DNA of 64,000 nucleotides from Leishmania donovani (taxonomy: Eukaryota; Euglenozoa; Kinetoplastea; Trypanosomatida; Trypanosomatidae), in assembly GCF_000227135.1 (NCBI RefSeq), contig NC_018263.1:247505-311504 (forward strand), written 5' to 3'. The translations under genes were made by a program, and so were the position numbers. The notes below the pieces were generated by a model, which searched no databases, had not been told where the DNA came from, and saw only the letters and a program-made list of their open reading frames with translations. Shown here in pieces: positions 22,980 to 33,876 of this stretch (the stretch's first letter is position 1; every line of letters starts with the position of its first letter).

Positions 22980-23420
22980 CGCTCCTGTCACGCGCGTGCG
23001 GATTGAGGAGGTGGAGCGCCCCTGNNNNNNNNNNNNNNNNNNNNNNNNNNNNNNNNNNNNNNNNNNNNNNNNNNNNCCCCCAATGCACACAGTGGATGCG
23101 TGCGAAGTGTGCGGCCTCTCCCCCATGCGGCCGGGCGGGTGCGATGAGGCACGACGAGAGCGCCGCGAATGGCGCCGTCGAGCCCTCCCGACTGCGGTGT
23201 GAAGGGTGCCCACACCACCTTGTGGGATGCCGCGGCTGGAAGCGACTGAGAGGGCGCAGCACGTGTGCGAAGGAAGGGACGAGGAAGGACAGGAGGAGCC
23301 TGCCTAGACGCGTGGCCCCGATCCGGCGGCTGGACGCTGCGCCCTCGAGGACCCGGATGTAGTCGCGGCGCCACAGGAGGTGGGTGCGCTGCGGTTGGAT
23401 GCGTATACCTTGACTGACGT
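22980..23420. mobile_element. Possible SIDER-type degenerate retroposon fragment
   Basis: This GC-rich, non-pyrimidine block stands out from the surrounding UTR-like sequence and contains the only assembly gap, as repeats often do. It includes a self-complementary CCACACCACCTTGTGGG at about 23210, of the kind found in the hallmark region of ingi/L1Tc-related elements. SIDER elements are known from many Leishmania 3' UTRs. The similarity is from memory of the family's style, not an alignment, and no clear poly-A end or target duplication was identified. Confidence 0.35.
23025..23076. other. Assembly gap of 52 N
   Basis: Fifty-two undetermined bases. The true length and content are unknown, and reading frames crossing it are meaningless. 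Confidence 1.
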
Positions 23421-25470
23421 GTTCCTGGCGGAATGGCACAGCGCGAAGAGAATAGTTTCTCGCGTGCGTTGCCGTTGCTGTGGTTTTCGCGAAGCGGCTG
23501 AGAGTTTTGCACTCGAACTCTTTGCCTTGTCCTCTCACCTTGCATTTAGGCGGCCCCGTCGGGCGTTTTCTTTTTTTTTTATTGACTTGTCTCCGTTTGT
23601 GTGTGGGAAGGCGACTTCGTATGGGGCGCTGGTTTTATTTCTTCTCGTACATGTGCATCGGTGGTGGGGCGATGTGTACTGTGTTAGTGTGCGATTTTTC
23701 CTTTCCCAAGTTTGCGAGGAGATTCTTTTCTTGCATCGTCACATTACCTTTGAGGGGAGGAGGAAGCGGGGCCAGATGTTCATGGCGCATTTCTGTTTCT
23801 GTGTGTGTTGTCTTGTGGCCGCGTCTCTCGCTGTGGAGCCTCGATGGGATGCAAGTTTGGTGATTCTGCTTTCTCTGTCTTACCATTTCCAACCGCAGTT
23901 GATGACGTGCACACTTTTCCTTCTTCCCTTTAACATCACCGGCGGTGCTATGTCTTAAAGTTTGGTGGAACGTGGTTGCTCCACGGCACTACTCTCCTTT
24001 TTCTAGCTGTTCAAGGAGGGCGAAAGGCATGGCGGACCCCGGTTCGGTGACCCTGACGTCCGTGAGGAAGGTGATTGTCGGAGTCGACGTATGTGCAAGC
24101 GAGACGCACCAAACGAAACAAACCGTCCACTATGGGGGGCGAAAAGATATGTGCAAAGGAAGCATAGAGAGCATGGAATGCGATTGCGGTGGGGTCTCGT
24201 GGCCATGCGGGTGCGTGCGTGTGTGTTGCCCTTTCAGCTCTTGTGCGATATGCGCCGATGTAGAGTTTCGCTGTCCTCTTTTTGTTTCTTTGGCTTCTGG
24301 CATAATTGGCGATGAGCCGATGGCGTTGGGCTTGCGTATGTCTTTGTTCTTGCCGGTAATTGTGTGTGCTGGCGTACTTGGCACAGACACGGTATGCCTT
24401 GCTGCAGCTCTTCTTTCCTTCCCTCCATCTCTTGCGCACGCCACGGAAGGGAGGACTGAGGTGGGGAAGACAAAATGGAGAAGTCTGCTGAACACCTGCG
24501 CTTGATTTTCTGTGCTGGCTACCTACGCACATGCGCCCCGCTCTGCGAGCCTTCGTTTCCATCTGTATAGTCTTTTTTCTCTTCGCTTTATTTGCGGTTC
24601 CTCCTGCATTTCCCGCTTCGTGCTGAGGCGCTCACACGAAGGTGCTGAGCGCACACGACATTTTCATAAACCTAAAAGCAACGAGCATACATGCCACAGC
24701 AGCCACAAGCCCGTGAGTGCTCGTGTGCGCAAGACGATCGCATCAGCCCTTTTGGGGCACTCGACACAGCACGCCGGGGCGATGTCCTTCGCCGGCTTGT
24801 GCAGAAGTTTGCGTGCGCTTATACGGGCTTCCTGCACTCCTGCGTGCATGTGCACCGTGGTGTTCGTGTGAGTCTGCTCGCCTTCGGTGCGACTGCGATT
24901 TGAGGTCGAGAGCATACAACAGCCACCGTCGTCGCCACAAGAAAACCGCTGCCGTGCAGTCTGTTTGTCTTTCCTCTTGTTGTCTCAGCTGTTCCGTTGG
25001 GTATCTCTTACGTAAATGCCACCCCTCTTTTCTCCCGCCCCTCCTCCGCTTCATCTCTATGTCGTCCCCCCTCCCCCCCACACACACACGCACGCACCGA
25101 TTCAGGCTTTTTCCTCGCTTTTTTTTGTTGTGTCTTCTTTGACTTCCTCCCTTGCTGGAGCAGCTTGTCCGCCTCGTTTCCTTGTTTGTTTTCCCTTGTT
25201 TTTCTTTTCTCTGTCTTTATGAGCTTCTAACGGCTCGACTAGCGGAAAAGGGTCAGTAACGTGATAGAGCCACCCTCACCCCCTCTCTACCGCCACTCTC
25301 ACGGCAGCTGCGCCTCATACACACTTGCGGGCCCGCCCAGTCTTCACGCAGAGCCCTTGTGCGCAGCTGTTTTCTTTTTTTTTCCACTTGATCAGTGCAC
25401 CTACGCATTTTGCACCATTTAAAGTGGAGGGTCGGCTTCGTTCTGCTGCTGCTGCTGCTACGTTGAGGAA

Positions 25471-25513
25471 TCCTTTCTTCCCTGCTTTTCCACGTCCTTT
25501 TTTCTCTGTTTAG
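25471..25513 (+). promoter_or_regulatory. Candidate trans-splice acceptor for the TPR/J-protein gene
   Basis: A T/C-rich tract ends in CTGTTTAG, with AG at 25512-25513. The leader would be 29 bases with no upstream ATG. Confidence 0.55.
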
Positions 25514-25542
25514 ATAGAACCATCTTTAGTCGCACTCATACA

Positions 25543-28500
25543 ATGGACGCTCGCCGCACCGCCGTCTCTTCGTTGCCAGGAGGCACTCCCGTTAGCGGCG
25601 GTGTTGGTGACAGCGGTGGCCTTCACCGCGGCTTCAACGCAGATGAACGCAGCACTTCTGCTGCCGCGGTCTTTGCTACCGACTCCGCTGCGTTAGCTGC
25701 AGCTTCACCTTCCCTGTTTTCGCTGGACGGTAGTGCACCCTTTGCACGTCTTAGCTCTGTACAAAACCGAGACTGTGGGCTGAGGTGTGTGTCTGGCAGT
25801 GGGCTTCCGGCACGCACCAAGCGAAAGCCGACTTGCACCGCCAGTGCCAGGCACACCATGGCGACGACGCAGGCCGCCAGCCCCTTGCAAGGCGCCGCGT
25901 CAGCATTCTCGTTGTGGGGCGTGAGGTGCATTCCTCGACTGACCGGCGCTACCGCGTTGCGGAAAACGCCGCCCATGCGTCTCTCGTCCGCTTCGTCAGA
26001 GTCGCACCCTACCGCCATGCGCGCTCGACCATATTTGAACAACTACCTTTCCGGACAGGCCACTCCGTCGTTCAGTAGCACTGGCACACAAATACGCCTC
26101 TCGCATCCTCTTCGATCCGCTTCCGCACCCCGTGAACGCGCCGCCGCGGCGCCGCCTGCGCCTGCCGACGGCTCCTCAGCCTCTCGTTCCACGGTCGACC
26201 CGATGAAGGAGAGAGTCGAAGAGGCCGCATTCGCGTTTGCAGGCTACGCGGTGGCAGAGGAAGGAGCTCCGAAAAGAGCACGCAGCGTGAGCCCGACGCC
26301 GCCCTTCTCTGCTTCCTCGTCTGCAAGCTGCGCCGCTGCCAATCACGTGGTCCCCGTGCGACCGTTCCTGCGGCCGCACCTTCCCTCGTACCGGGGAGAA
26401 GGGCTATGTGAGCGTACCCACGCCCCAGAAACAACCGATGCGGGTAAGTCGTCGAAGGCACACTCACGTCTCGCCACGTTCACGCGGCGAGCTGCTAGTG
26501 CGACTCAGAAGGCAGTGCGTCAGCGTCCGCCAGCCATGCGCATGACGCGGTCCTCGACGCTGAACCGACCTGTCCTTCTTACAAAGGATGCCTCTCGCGC
26601 GCACCCAGGCGCTGCCTATGACACCTCTTCTGTCGCGAGCGCTGCGGCTGTCGCGGGGGCACGAGCCTCTCCTTTACCGTCTCCGAGCGTGTCTTCCGGT
26701 GACCTCTGCGACACCAAAGGGGTAAGCAGCAGTGAGACCCGCACATGCCCTGCCGCAGCGACAGTTCAGTCTGTCTATCTCTCACGACCTTCACCACCCA
26801 CGCCGCCGCCGCGGCCAGCGGGGCATCGGCGCTCTCGCCGGAACTCCCTCATCTCAGTGAAAACTAACTCGTCGGCTTCCTTTCTGTACCACGAGCAGAA
26901 CTTTTCCCCAGACGAGGAGGCCACCGCGACCCTGCGCTTCTTCAGCATCATGCCGGACTTGTCGGCTGCCAAGGAGGAACCGTGCTGCAGCTCTCCTGAC
27001 GAGGACCTCACGATGGGCACTAGCTCCTCTGTGCTGGGCGGGACGGGAAACATCCCGTTCGCGGCGCAGTCCGGCAGCTCAGAGGCTGCCGCCACCCCCG
27101 TGTGCGGGGCGAGGAAAGGGGGCAGCGATGGCGGTGACGCAGGCGGCCACTCGCACGACGCAACGAACTTTGCGGGGCCCCCGCCGAGCCCGCACACCAA
27201 AGGCTCCGTCTACGCAGGCGGCACCGCTGGGATTGTGGCGCGGCTCAAGGAGCGGGGAAACGCGTTTCTTCTGCGCGAAGAATTCGAGCTCGCCATTGCG
27301 ACCTACACGGAGGCGATCCGACTTGACCCCGCCCACGAAGCGCTGTGGGGCAATCGCGCGTGCGCGTTTTTACTGAGCTTCCGCTACCTCCCCGCGGTGG
27401 CGGACTGCCTTTACGTGCTGCACATCTACCCCGGACACACAAAGGCGTGCTGGCGAGCCGCCAAGGCCTATGCGGCCGCGTACCGGTTAGTGGAGGCGAA
27501 GAAGTACTACCAGCTGGCTCAGCAGGCATGCGAGAGGGACGGTATGTGGCGGGGGTCGGCCTCGACCAGCCGCAGAACGGCGTCTTTGTCGTCGATGCGC
27601 AGCGACAAGGGTGGTGACGAGACCCCAGATGGCCCCCTTGCACGTGACGCTGCGGGAAGCAGCTCTGCCGAGGCTGCTGGGGCCTGTTGCCGGCACGACA
27701 GCCGCCTCCTGAAGTCGCAGAGAGAGCGGCAAGTTCTGGCGGCCGAGGAGGCGGCACTGGAGATGGTGGAAACCTACTGGCAGCATCTCCGCCACGAGCG
27801 GTGGGCGGATGCGTTAGCGGCTATGGACAAGGTGTTGACCTTGGCCAGCTACACAGGGCCGACAGCCGTGTCCTGGCAGGCCCTCCGGCTCGAGGCGCTT
27901 CTCCACCTCCATCCAAAGAAAGCGTTGTCCGAGGCGGAGGCTCTCTACCGTGCCTACCCGGATTCTCTGGAGCTCTACCCGGTACTGGCCAAGTCCATCT
28001 TCTATGACGTGCACGACGCTGCTGCAACCAAGCGGTGTCTTGGCTTGCTGGACGAGGCGGCAGAGAAGCGCTGCGCGCAGAATCACCTGCTGAAGGTGCA
28101 CGTGCGCTACTGCGCGACGCAGCTGCGTGAGCGGCTTCCCGCGGACGCCGGTAAAACCACAGCTGTACACATGGAGGCGTGGGGCAAGCTGCACTACCTC
28201 AGGGAGGACAGTCGTACCGCGGAGCTGCGCCATACCATCGAGAAGTTTGCGCGGCACCGCGACGCCGGGAACGCGGCGTACGAGGCCGGTGACTGGGACG
28301 CCGCCGCGTCCGCCTACACGCGCTGCCTCGAGACAGACCGCCTGAATCACGCACTCCTGGCGGCAGTATACTGCAATCGGACGGCGGTGTACATGCAAGC
28401 GGGTCGCTGGCGGGACGCACTCAGCGACGCAGACTCCGCCGTGTCCCTCAGCCCGCAGTACGCCACGGCGTACGCGAGACGCGGGCGAGTGAAACTATAC

Positions 28501-29094
28501 CTACTTGCACAGGAATATAGGGGACAACGCGCCGTGCTCGCGAGCTGCAGCGCAGCGCCGTGGACGGCGGCGATGAAGGAGCGGCTGCAAGGCTATGCCG
28601 ACGCCGCCGTCACGGACCTGACGCGCGCGGTGGAGCTGTCGCCGACGATAGAGCACAAGACGCAGCTGCAGCAGGCACTGGCGCAGCGCCGGGCTATTAA
28701 AGCTTCGCTGAAGCCCACTTGTGAGACACCAAAGTCCTCCATGCCGTTCTCATCCTCATCCGCTTCCGAAGGGGAGAGGCACCGCGGTCAGAGCGCGCAT
28801 TCGCCGCCCCCGCACGCGGATGCGCGGCGTGTCGAGTCGGCGGCATTATGTGAGCTCACGGATCAGTTGAAGTTGCTTGGACTGAGCATCCTCGCGCCGT
28901 CGGCACCTGGAGAGTTCGGGAGGCTTCCAGAGCCGAAGGTGATCGCCAAGGCGTACCGAGAGGCGGCCCTTCGGTGGCACCCAGACAAGTGGGTAACAGC
29001 CACTCCACACGAAAAGCAGCAGGCAGAGCAGCAGTTCAAATCTATATGTGTCGCCTATCAGGCGTTGCGAGAGCGCAGTGGTGTGGTGTTTTGA
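25543..29094 (+). CDS. TPR-repeat and J-domain co-chaperone (DNAJC7-like architecture)
   Basis: The product has 1183 residues. Two TPR blocks are visible: residues about 562-665 (LKERGNAFLLREEFELAIAT, then YTEAIRLDP) and about 899-985 (RDAGNAAYEAGDWDAAASAY, then YCNRTAVYMQAGRWRDALSD). A C-terminal J domain spans about 1110-1179, with the Hsp70-stimulating HPDK at 1146-1149 and the preceding AYREAALRW helix. TPRs followed by a C-terminal J domain is the layout of DNAJC7/TPR2, which moves clients between Hsp70 and Hsp90. That role here is by family. The first 550 residues are Ser/Ala/Pro-rich and probably disordered, far longer than in the animal protein (about 500 residues in total). The start at 25543 is the first ATG after a good polypyrimidine-AG. 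Confidence 0.92.
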   Translation: MDARRTAVSSLPGGTPVSGGVGDSGGLHRGFNADERSTSAAAVFATDSAALAAASPSLFSLDGSAPFARLSSVQNRDCGLRCVSGSGLPARTKRKPTCTASARHTMATTQAASPLQGAASAFSLWGVRCIPRLTGATALRKTPPMRLSSASSESHPTAMRARPYLNNYLSGQATPSFSSTGTQIRLSHPLRSASAPRERAAAAPPAPADGSSASRSTVDPMKERVEEAAFAFAGYAVAEEGAPKRARSVSPTPPFSASSSASCAAANHVVPVRPFLRPHLPSYRGEGLCERTHAPETTDAGKSSKAHSRLATFTRRAASATQKAVRQRPPAMRMTRSSTLNRPVLLTKDASRAHPGAAYDTSSVASAAAVAGARASPLPSPSVSSGDLCDTKGVSSSETRTCPAAATVQSVYLSRPSPPTPPPRPAGHRRSRRNSLISVKTNSSASFLYHEQNFSPDEEATATLRFFSIMPDLSAAKEEPCCSSPDEDLTMGTSSSVLGGTGNIPFAAQSGSSEAAATPVCGARKGGSDGGDAGGHSHDATNFAGPPPSPHTKGSVYAGGTAGIVARLKERGNAFLLREEFELAIATYTEAIRLDPAHEALWGNRACAFLLSFRYLPAVADCLYVLHIYPGHTKACWRAAKAYAAAYRLVEAKKYYQLAQQACERDGMWRGSASTSRRTASLSSMRSDKGGDETPDGPLARDAAGSSSAEAAGACCRHDSRLLKSQRERQVLAAEEAALEMVETYWQHLRHERWADALAAMDKVLTLASYTGPTAVSWQALRLEALLHLHPKKALSEAEALYRAYPDSLELYPVLAKSIFYDVHDAAATKRCLGLLDEAAEKRCAQNHLLKVHVRYCATQLRERLPADAGKTTAVHMEAWGKLHYLREDSRTAELRHTIEKFARHRDAGNAAYEAGDWDAAASAYTRCLETDRLNHALLAAVYCNRTAVYMQAGRWRDALSDADSAVSLSPQYATAYARRGRVKLYLLAQEYRGQRAVLASCSAAPWTAAMKERLQGYADAAVTDLTRAVELSPTIEHKTQLQQALAQRRAIKASLKPTCETPKSSMPFSSSSASEGERHRGQSAHSPPPHADARRVESAALCELTDQLKLLGLSILAPSAPGEFGRLPEPKVIAKAYREAALRWHPDKWVTATPHEKQQAEQQFKSICVAYQALRERSGVVF

Positions 29095-29540
29095 GAGAAT
29101 GTACGATAGGGGCGCCCGTAATGCGGAATCGCTTGCGGAGGATGTGCAGCGCGCACTTGAGCAGCGACACAGCCACGCTTACAGAGAATGAGACGGCACT
29201 GCGCATCTCCCACAAACTCCTGCTCGACATATTTCATGTTTCTCGGCTGTAAATTATGGAAGGAGACGAAGATGGCAGGTGCTGTTGTGTGCTCATTTCG
29301 GTGCTTCTCGTCCTGTTTTAGCGTTGCTTGTGCCCCCTCCATCGTCCAGTGTCTCTGTTGTTCGTTGGGTCTGCCGGTGCCCCTTCGCAGTTCTTAATTT
29401 TATGTTTCGGTGTGTGCGTGTGTTTTGGGAGGGGGGATCTTGTCTTGGTACACTTTACGTTAGTTTTGCCGGTCCCTCTTTGTTCTTGACGTTGTTGCCT
29501 CGACATTTCGGCTTGTTTTTTTTTTATTTATCTTTTTGTT

Positions 29541-29574
29541 GGGTGGGTGGGTGGTGGTGGTGGTGGGGTGGGGG
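29541..29574 (+). promoter_or_regulatory. G-quadruplex-capable G tract
   Basis: Three GGGT units, then GGT units, then GGGG-T-GGGGG, give at least four runs of three or more G within 34 bases on the sense strand. It sits about 450 bases after the TPR/J-protein stop, so it would lie in that mRNA's 3' UTR. Confidence 0.65.
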
Positions 29575-30443
29575 CGCGTCTTTACTTTTCTAACGCCACG
29601 GACCTCCAAATGAGACACAAGCACCTCCGCTCCCCGCCACCTCCTTTCCTCGTCCCACTTCTCTCTCCGTTATTACTGTCTTCTGTCGTCTCTTCGTCAC
29701 CCCCCCCCCCTGTATTGTGGAACTTTGCGTCTTTTCTTTTTTTTTTCTCGCGGGGGAGGGAGGGGCATGGGAGACTTCGCCCCCTCCCTCCTCCCTGTCC
29801 CGATACGACTGCTGCGTGCTTGGTTGTGTACATGCTGTCTCTTTCAAGCGAAATGGATGCGTTGGGCAGTTTCTTGATCTCTCTCTTTCCCCATCTCCTT
29901 TCCTTACCTCTTTGAGCTCTTTGAACTTTTCCGGACATCGGTTTTGTTTCGTCTCTCGTGCCTGGCGTTGCATGTGGGCGTGCGTGTGTGTTTACTGTGC
30001 AGCAAACAGTATAGTACACGAGGAAAAGAAAAGAGGAGGGGTCCCTTGTTGGCTGCCATACACATCCTACTCCTCCGCTTCTTGCCCTCCCTTCCATACA
30101 CCTCCTTCTCCTCCGATGTCCCTCCGTCTTATTCAGCTTTTTTTTTTTGACCGCCTTTTTGCCCCTTCCTCTCCTCTCGTTTTCTCATGCCCCTCGGAGG
30201 CGGCGTGTGCCGACGCAGGCGGTTTGCTTGCGGTTTGCGAGAACAACAACACAGCATTTTTCTTTTTGTTTTGTTGTGCATGTGTGTATTTTGCCTGTTT
30301 CATTGGCCGCAAAGAAAAAAAAGACCGAGGGAGCGGTACAGCGGGCCCATTCTCGTGGGCGGCTCACACCATTCATTGCGTCGCTTCTCTGATGTGATTC
30401 TCATGGCGCTGGCTGCCGCTTTATGGTGTCTTCCTGCTGTTGC

Positions 30444-30466
30444 CACACACACACACACACACACAC
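30444..30466. repeat. CA microsatellite, about 23 bases
   Basis: Uninterrupted CA repeat in the spacer before the 30777 gene. Confidence 0.95.
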
Positions 30467-30776
30467 GCGTTACGGCATCGCGGGCGGCTCACACCCGATC
30501 CCTGTCTTCCCTGGTGCTTCGGTGATAACGCGCATCCAAAAGCTGTTGGTTGCAGACTGTGTGGCTGAGCGCTTCCTATCCGGCTTCACCATCCCATTCA
30601 TCGCCTTCTTCTCCTGCGCTTTTCTGGAGCATAGACCTCGTCTGTGATGCTCCCTCTCACCTGCGCTTAAGCCCACGCACACAGGATCTATCCGCACGCC
30701 CTACTTCTCGAACTGCTCACCCGCGTCGATTCTACAGATTTTGTTGTCGTTCACTTTGAAGTCAAGTGGAGTCATC

Positions 30777-32093
30777 ATGGCGACGGACCTCGATTCCTTT
30801 AGCACGTACATTGATCACCTCATTCTGCTCCTGGCGGCACGCTTCCATGCACCGCTGGACGTATCCGTTGAGGAGTTGCTGCCCAGCAGCCTGAACTTGT
30901 CAGTCGAGGCACAATGCCCGTGGGAGCTGGTTGCCTGCTCCGTGCAGCAGGCGCTCCGCACACCGCAAACAGCTCAGGAGCGCCTCCTGATGCGCCATCT
31001 AGACGTGCACCACTTCTCGGCGTCGGTGTGTAGGGAGAGGGCTCGCTACATGCAGTGGAAGCTGCAGGAGTGCCGGCGTCGCCGCGGCGAAAAGCAGCAG
31101 CTTGTGCAGTCAGCAGCAGTGCCGTCAGCAGCCCGAACAAACACGGGCTCCACTGCCGCTGCAAATGCTATAGCCGCGGGCCAGCCCTGCGATGTGACAT
31201 GCACATCTCTTCACAACGATGCTTGCTCTCTCTACAAGCTGGTGCGCCAGTCGCTGCCCTGTACGCTGGGCGGCACCGAGAGCGACGACGACGACAACGA
31301 GGATGCGCAGGCGCCAACGGCGTCGGTGAAGTCGGTAGCGTTCGCGAGTGAGCCATCCGCATTCGAGAGAGTTCATGAGGTGTTCATGCGTACCCCGTCC
31401 GAGCAGGAGCGCGATGAGCTAGTCGCCCGCGCGCGGGACGAGTTTCTGAGTCAGGTGCAAGCACTGCAGTCAGCTTACTACGACAAGTATCACCGCTGGA
31501 TGGACGTGCCGGCAAGCGTCTTGGACCCTCCTCCCGCGTCGAGAAAGCAACCTGCGAGCACAGACGCCGCTGCCGCTGCGTTCGAGAGCGCTGCACCGCA
31601 GCATGGCTCAGAGAGTGAGCGGGCGGCGTTGCTGGGGGCCCTCGGGGCGGCAGCACCACCACCGCCTCGTCCCAGGACACAGGCGAATTACACCAACACT
31701 AGCGGCGCCGCTGACCGCACAGAGAAACCCCATACCCTCGCCTCCATGCTCCGCCAGGTGCAGCTACGGCGCCCTTTGCGCCCCTCTGCTGTGCCGGATG
31801 ACGTGCTGGAGAGCATGTACCGCGCGCGCGCCGAGTCTGAGGGGGCGCCAAAGAACCTGTGCATCTCTAGTGGCTTGCGCAGCTCTCCCCCTGCAGCCTC
31901 CACCTCCGCTACTCCGTCGTTCGCCGTTGGTTCTGCTGATACCATAACCGCGGAAGCTGTAGCTGTCGCGTCATCATCATCACAGCCTTCATCCTCCGTG
32001 GCAGCGGTTCGAAAGGACACGGTGCCGCCAGCGAGCCGCCGCGGCCGCTGGCAGATTGTCGAGTACGACGATGACGATGATGGCGAAGGATAG
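30777..32093 (+). CDS. Protein of unknown function with acidic C-terminal tail
   Basis: The product has 438 residues from the ATG at 30777. The frame continues upstream but without an ATG, and TCATCATGG is a normal context. I do not recognise a family. Residues 1-110 look helical and folded (FSTYIDHLILLLAARFHAPL, then RARYMQWKLQECRRRRGEK). Residues about 202-250 form a second helical segment ending in YYDKYHRWMDV. The rest is Ala/Pro/Ser-rich and probably disordered, with a DDDDDGEG end. Codon use and position between secure genes support a real gene. Location and role cannot be inferred. Confidence 0.8.
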   Translation: MATDLDSFSTYIDHLILLLAARFHAPLDVSVEELLPSSLNLSVEAQCPWELVACSVQQALRTPQTAQERLLMRHLDVHHFSASVCRERARYMQWKLQECRRRRGEKQQLVQSAAVPSAARTNTGSTAAANAIAAGQPCDVTCTSLHNDACSLYKLVRQSLPCTLGGTESDDDDNEDAQAPTASVKSVAFASEPSAFERVHEVFMRTPSEQERDELVARARDEFLSQVQALQSAYYDKYHRWMDVPASVLDPPPASRKQPASTDAAAAAFESAAPQHGSESERAALLGALGAAAPPPPRPRTQANYTNTSGAADRTEKPHTLASMLRQVQLRRPLRPSAVPDDVLESMYRARAESEGAPKNLCISSGLRSSPPAASTSATPSFAVGSADTITAEAVAVASSSSQPSSSVAAVRKDTVPPASRRGRWQIVEYDDDDDGEG

Positions 32094-33876
32094 CGGCTCA
32101 TCAGTCATGGCCTTCTTTTTGACTTTGAGGCTCCCGCGATGGAAGTGAATTAACGGCGTTCATGGATACTGGAAGAGAGCGGAGCGATTCTTTAGCGGCA
32201 GCATGTACATATATGCCGACCCCGAGCATCTGCCGCGCGCATGCGTGCGTTTTTTTTTTGTTTGTTTGGCTTCGCTGGTGCACCTCTCTCTGTCGAAGCC
32301 CGAAAAGATGTATGGATTCGCGTACCACCATCGACATGCATACACAGAGGTAAGAGGTGCCCGCGCATATCCGAACCTGCCTATTCATGTGCATCCTCGC
32401 TCTCCTTCTTTGTTTTTGCACTTGTGTTGTGTTCATGTGAGCGTTAGACACACATCTCTCCTCTCCCTTCTCGCTCTCTGCGCTCTCGCGTGTTTTAGCC
32501 ACTGTCTCCCACGTGCGGAGTTTGCTGTTCTCTTGTGCATGCGCTACGGGATATGCTCAGGCGACTGCGACATGCACGCTGTATGTCGGTCCTCATCATT
32601 AGTCGGAATGTGTGGGGTATGCATGTATAGATGTATATGTATGTGTGGAGCCCGGAAGATTGGTGGCTAACGCTTGCAGAGAGTATGGCGGACGCTTTTC
32701 TGCACCGTAGAGAAGACAACCGAATAGGAAAAGTTTAGGACGAGTGCGGGCCATGCCTGCTTTTCTTGTGCGATTCACGTTTCGGCGGCAAAGGGGGTGC
32801 AAAAATGAAAGCAGAAGGTCTGCCAAGTCTTTTTTTTTTTCGTACGAAAAACGTGTCGCCTGCCGATGCAGGTGAGACGCGCTGATGAGCGCTTTCTATA
32901 GAGCATGTGTGTCACCTCCATGGCATCACTGACAGAGCGAACCGAGTCAGCAAAGATGTTGTCCTCGACAGGTCGTAATTCGCTCCTTTTTTTCTACCCC
33001 ACCCGTCTGCCGCGCGCATCGGTGCGTGCTTACTTGTGCTTGGCTCACGCTGTAGCGCAGCCTTTCCGCTGCCGCCTATGACGGGCATAAGGACTGTAGT
33101 TTTTCGGTGAGTGCGCATGTGCAACGATAACGTGAGCTGACTGGCATATACACACGCACAAGCACACGTATGCGACAACAAAGAAAAGCCAAACACCTTT
33201 TTCACGGATGCGCCAGTGCTTTTCTTGCTCCCCTTCTCGTCTCTTTGCCTAAACCCCCTTTTTCTTTCTCCCTTTCGTTGCTTAACGCACATGTATGCGG
33301 GCGGCCGGCACACGCGCACGCGCTCTTTGTGCATTGCCGCCACGAGTTTGGCGCGACGGCATGCACTATTTCTCCTTTTTTTTCGCGTGTCTTGCTGTTC
33401 TACTCTGACGTTTCTCTATCCGCGCAACACCCACGGGCAGCCAACAAGCGGGGGGGGGAATGTGTGAGAGCGAAGAGACTGCGCATCATTACCAGCCCGC
33501 GTTCTTTTTTTCGTGTTTTTATTCGCTGCCCGTCTTTTCATTGAACCGAGCCCTGCCATCAGATTGCGGTGCTAGAGAGGCAGATGAAGAGCCGATTCGC
33601 GTGCCCTTCCGTGTACCCCCTTCTTCTTGCCTGCCACTCTGTTTTTTTTTTTCTCTCCCTGCATGCCCTCCCTCTCACTTGCTTAGACGCACACGAACCG
33701 CATAAAGGGGATATACATCCGCACATAGAGAATTGAGGCTACACGCACACACACGTACAGACCTGCATTGCCGTATCGTGGCACGTCCTCTCTCACACAC
33801 AAGAAACTCTTTGTTCTCCAGTCTCATTTATCATTGCTCTCGTCGGCGTCGGCGCCTTCCCAGGCAAGGGCTGATA
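32094..33876. other. Intergenic region, UTR-like
   Basis: No gene is supported. Mixed composition with T-runs and a G9 run near 33451. It ends in the polypyrimidine acceptor of the calpain-like gene. Confidence 0.6.
33617..33686 (+). promoter_or_regulatory. Candidate trans-splice acceptor for the calpain-like gene
   Basis: A long T/C tract ends in CTTGCTTAG, with AG at 33685-33686. The resulting leader of 190 bases has no ATG before 33877. A second possible AG lies at 33820-33821. Confidence 0.5.

Larger units (their letters stand above)
22666..25542. other. Intergenic region with assembly gap and GC-rich repeat-like segment
   Basis: No gene is supported. The left part holds the gap at 23025-23076 within a GC-rich segment described separately. 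From about 23560 the sequence becomes T/G-rich and UTR-like. About 25000-25513 is pyrimidine-rich and leads into the acceptor of the next gene. Confidence 0.6.
29095..30776. other. Intergenic region, UTR-like
   Basis: No gene is supported. It is T-rich with a G-rich tract at 29541-29574 and a CA repeat at 30444-30466. A weak acceptor AG for the next gene lies at 30736-30737. Confidence 0.6.

Noticed and set aside
22702..23538. Minus-strand ORF of 278 codons
   Set aside because: It crosses the 52-N gap, so the frame is not real evidence, and its sequence shows no recognised domain.
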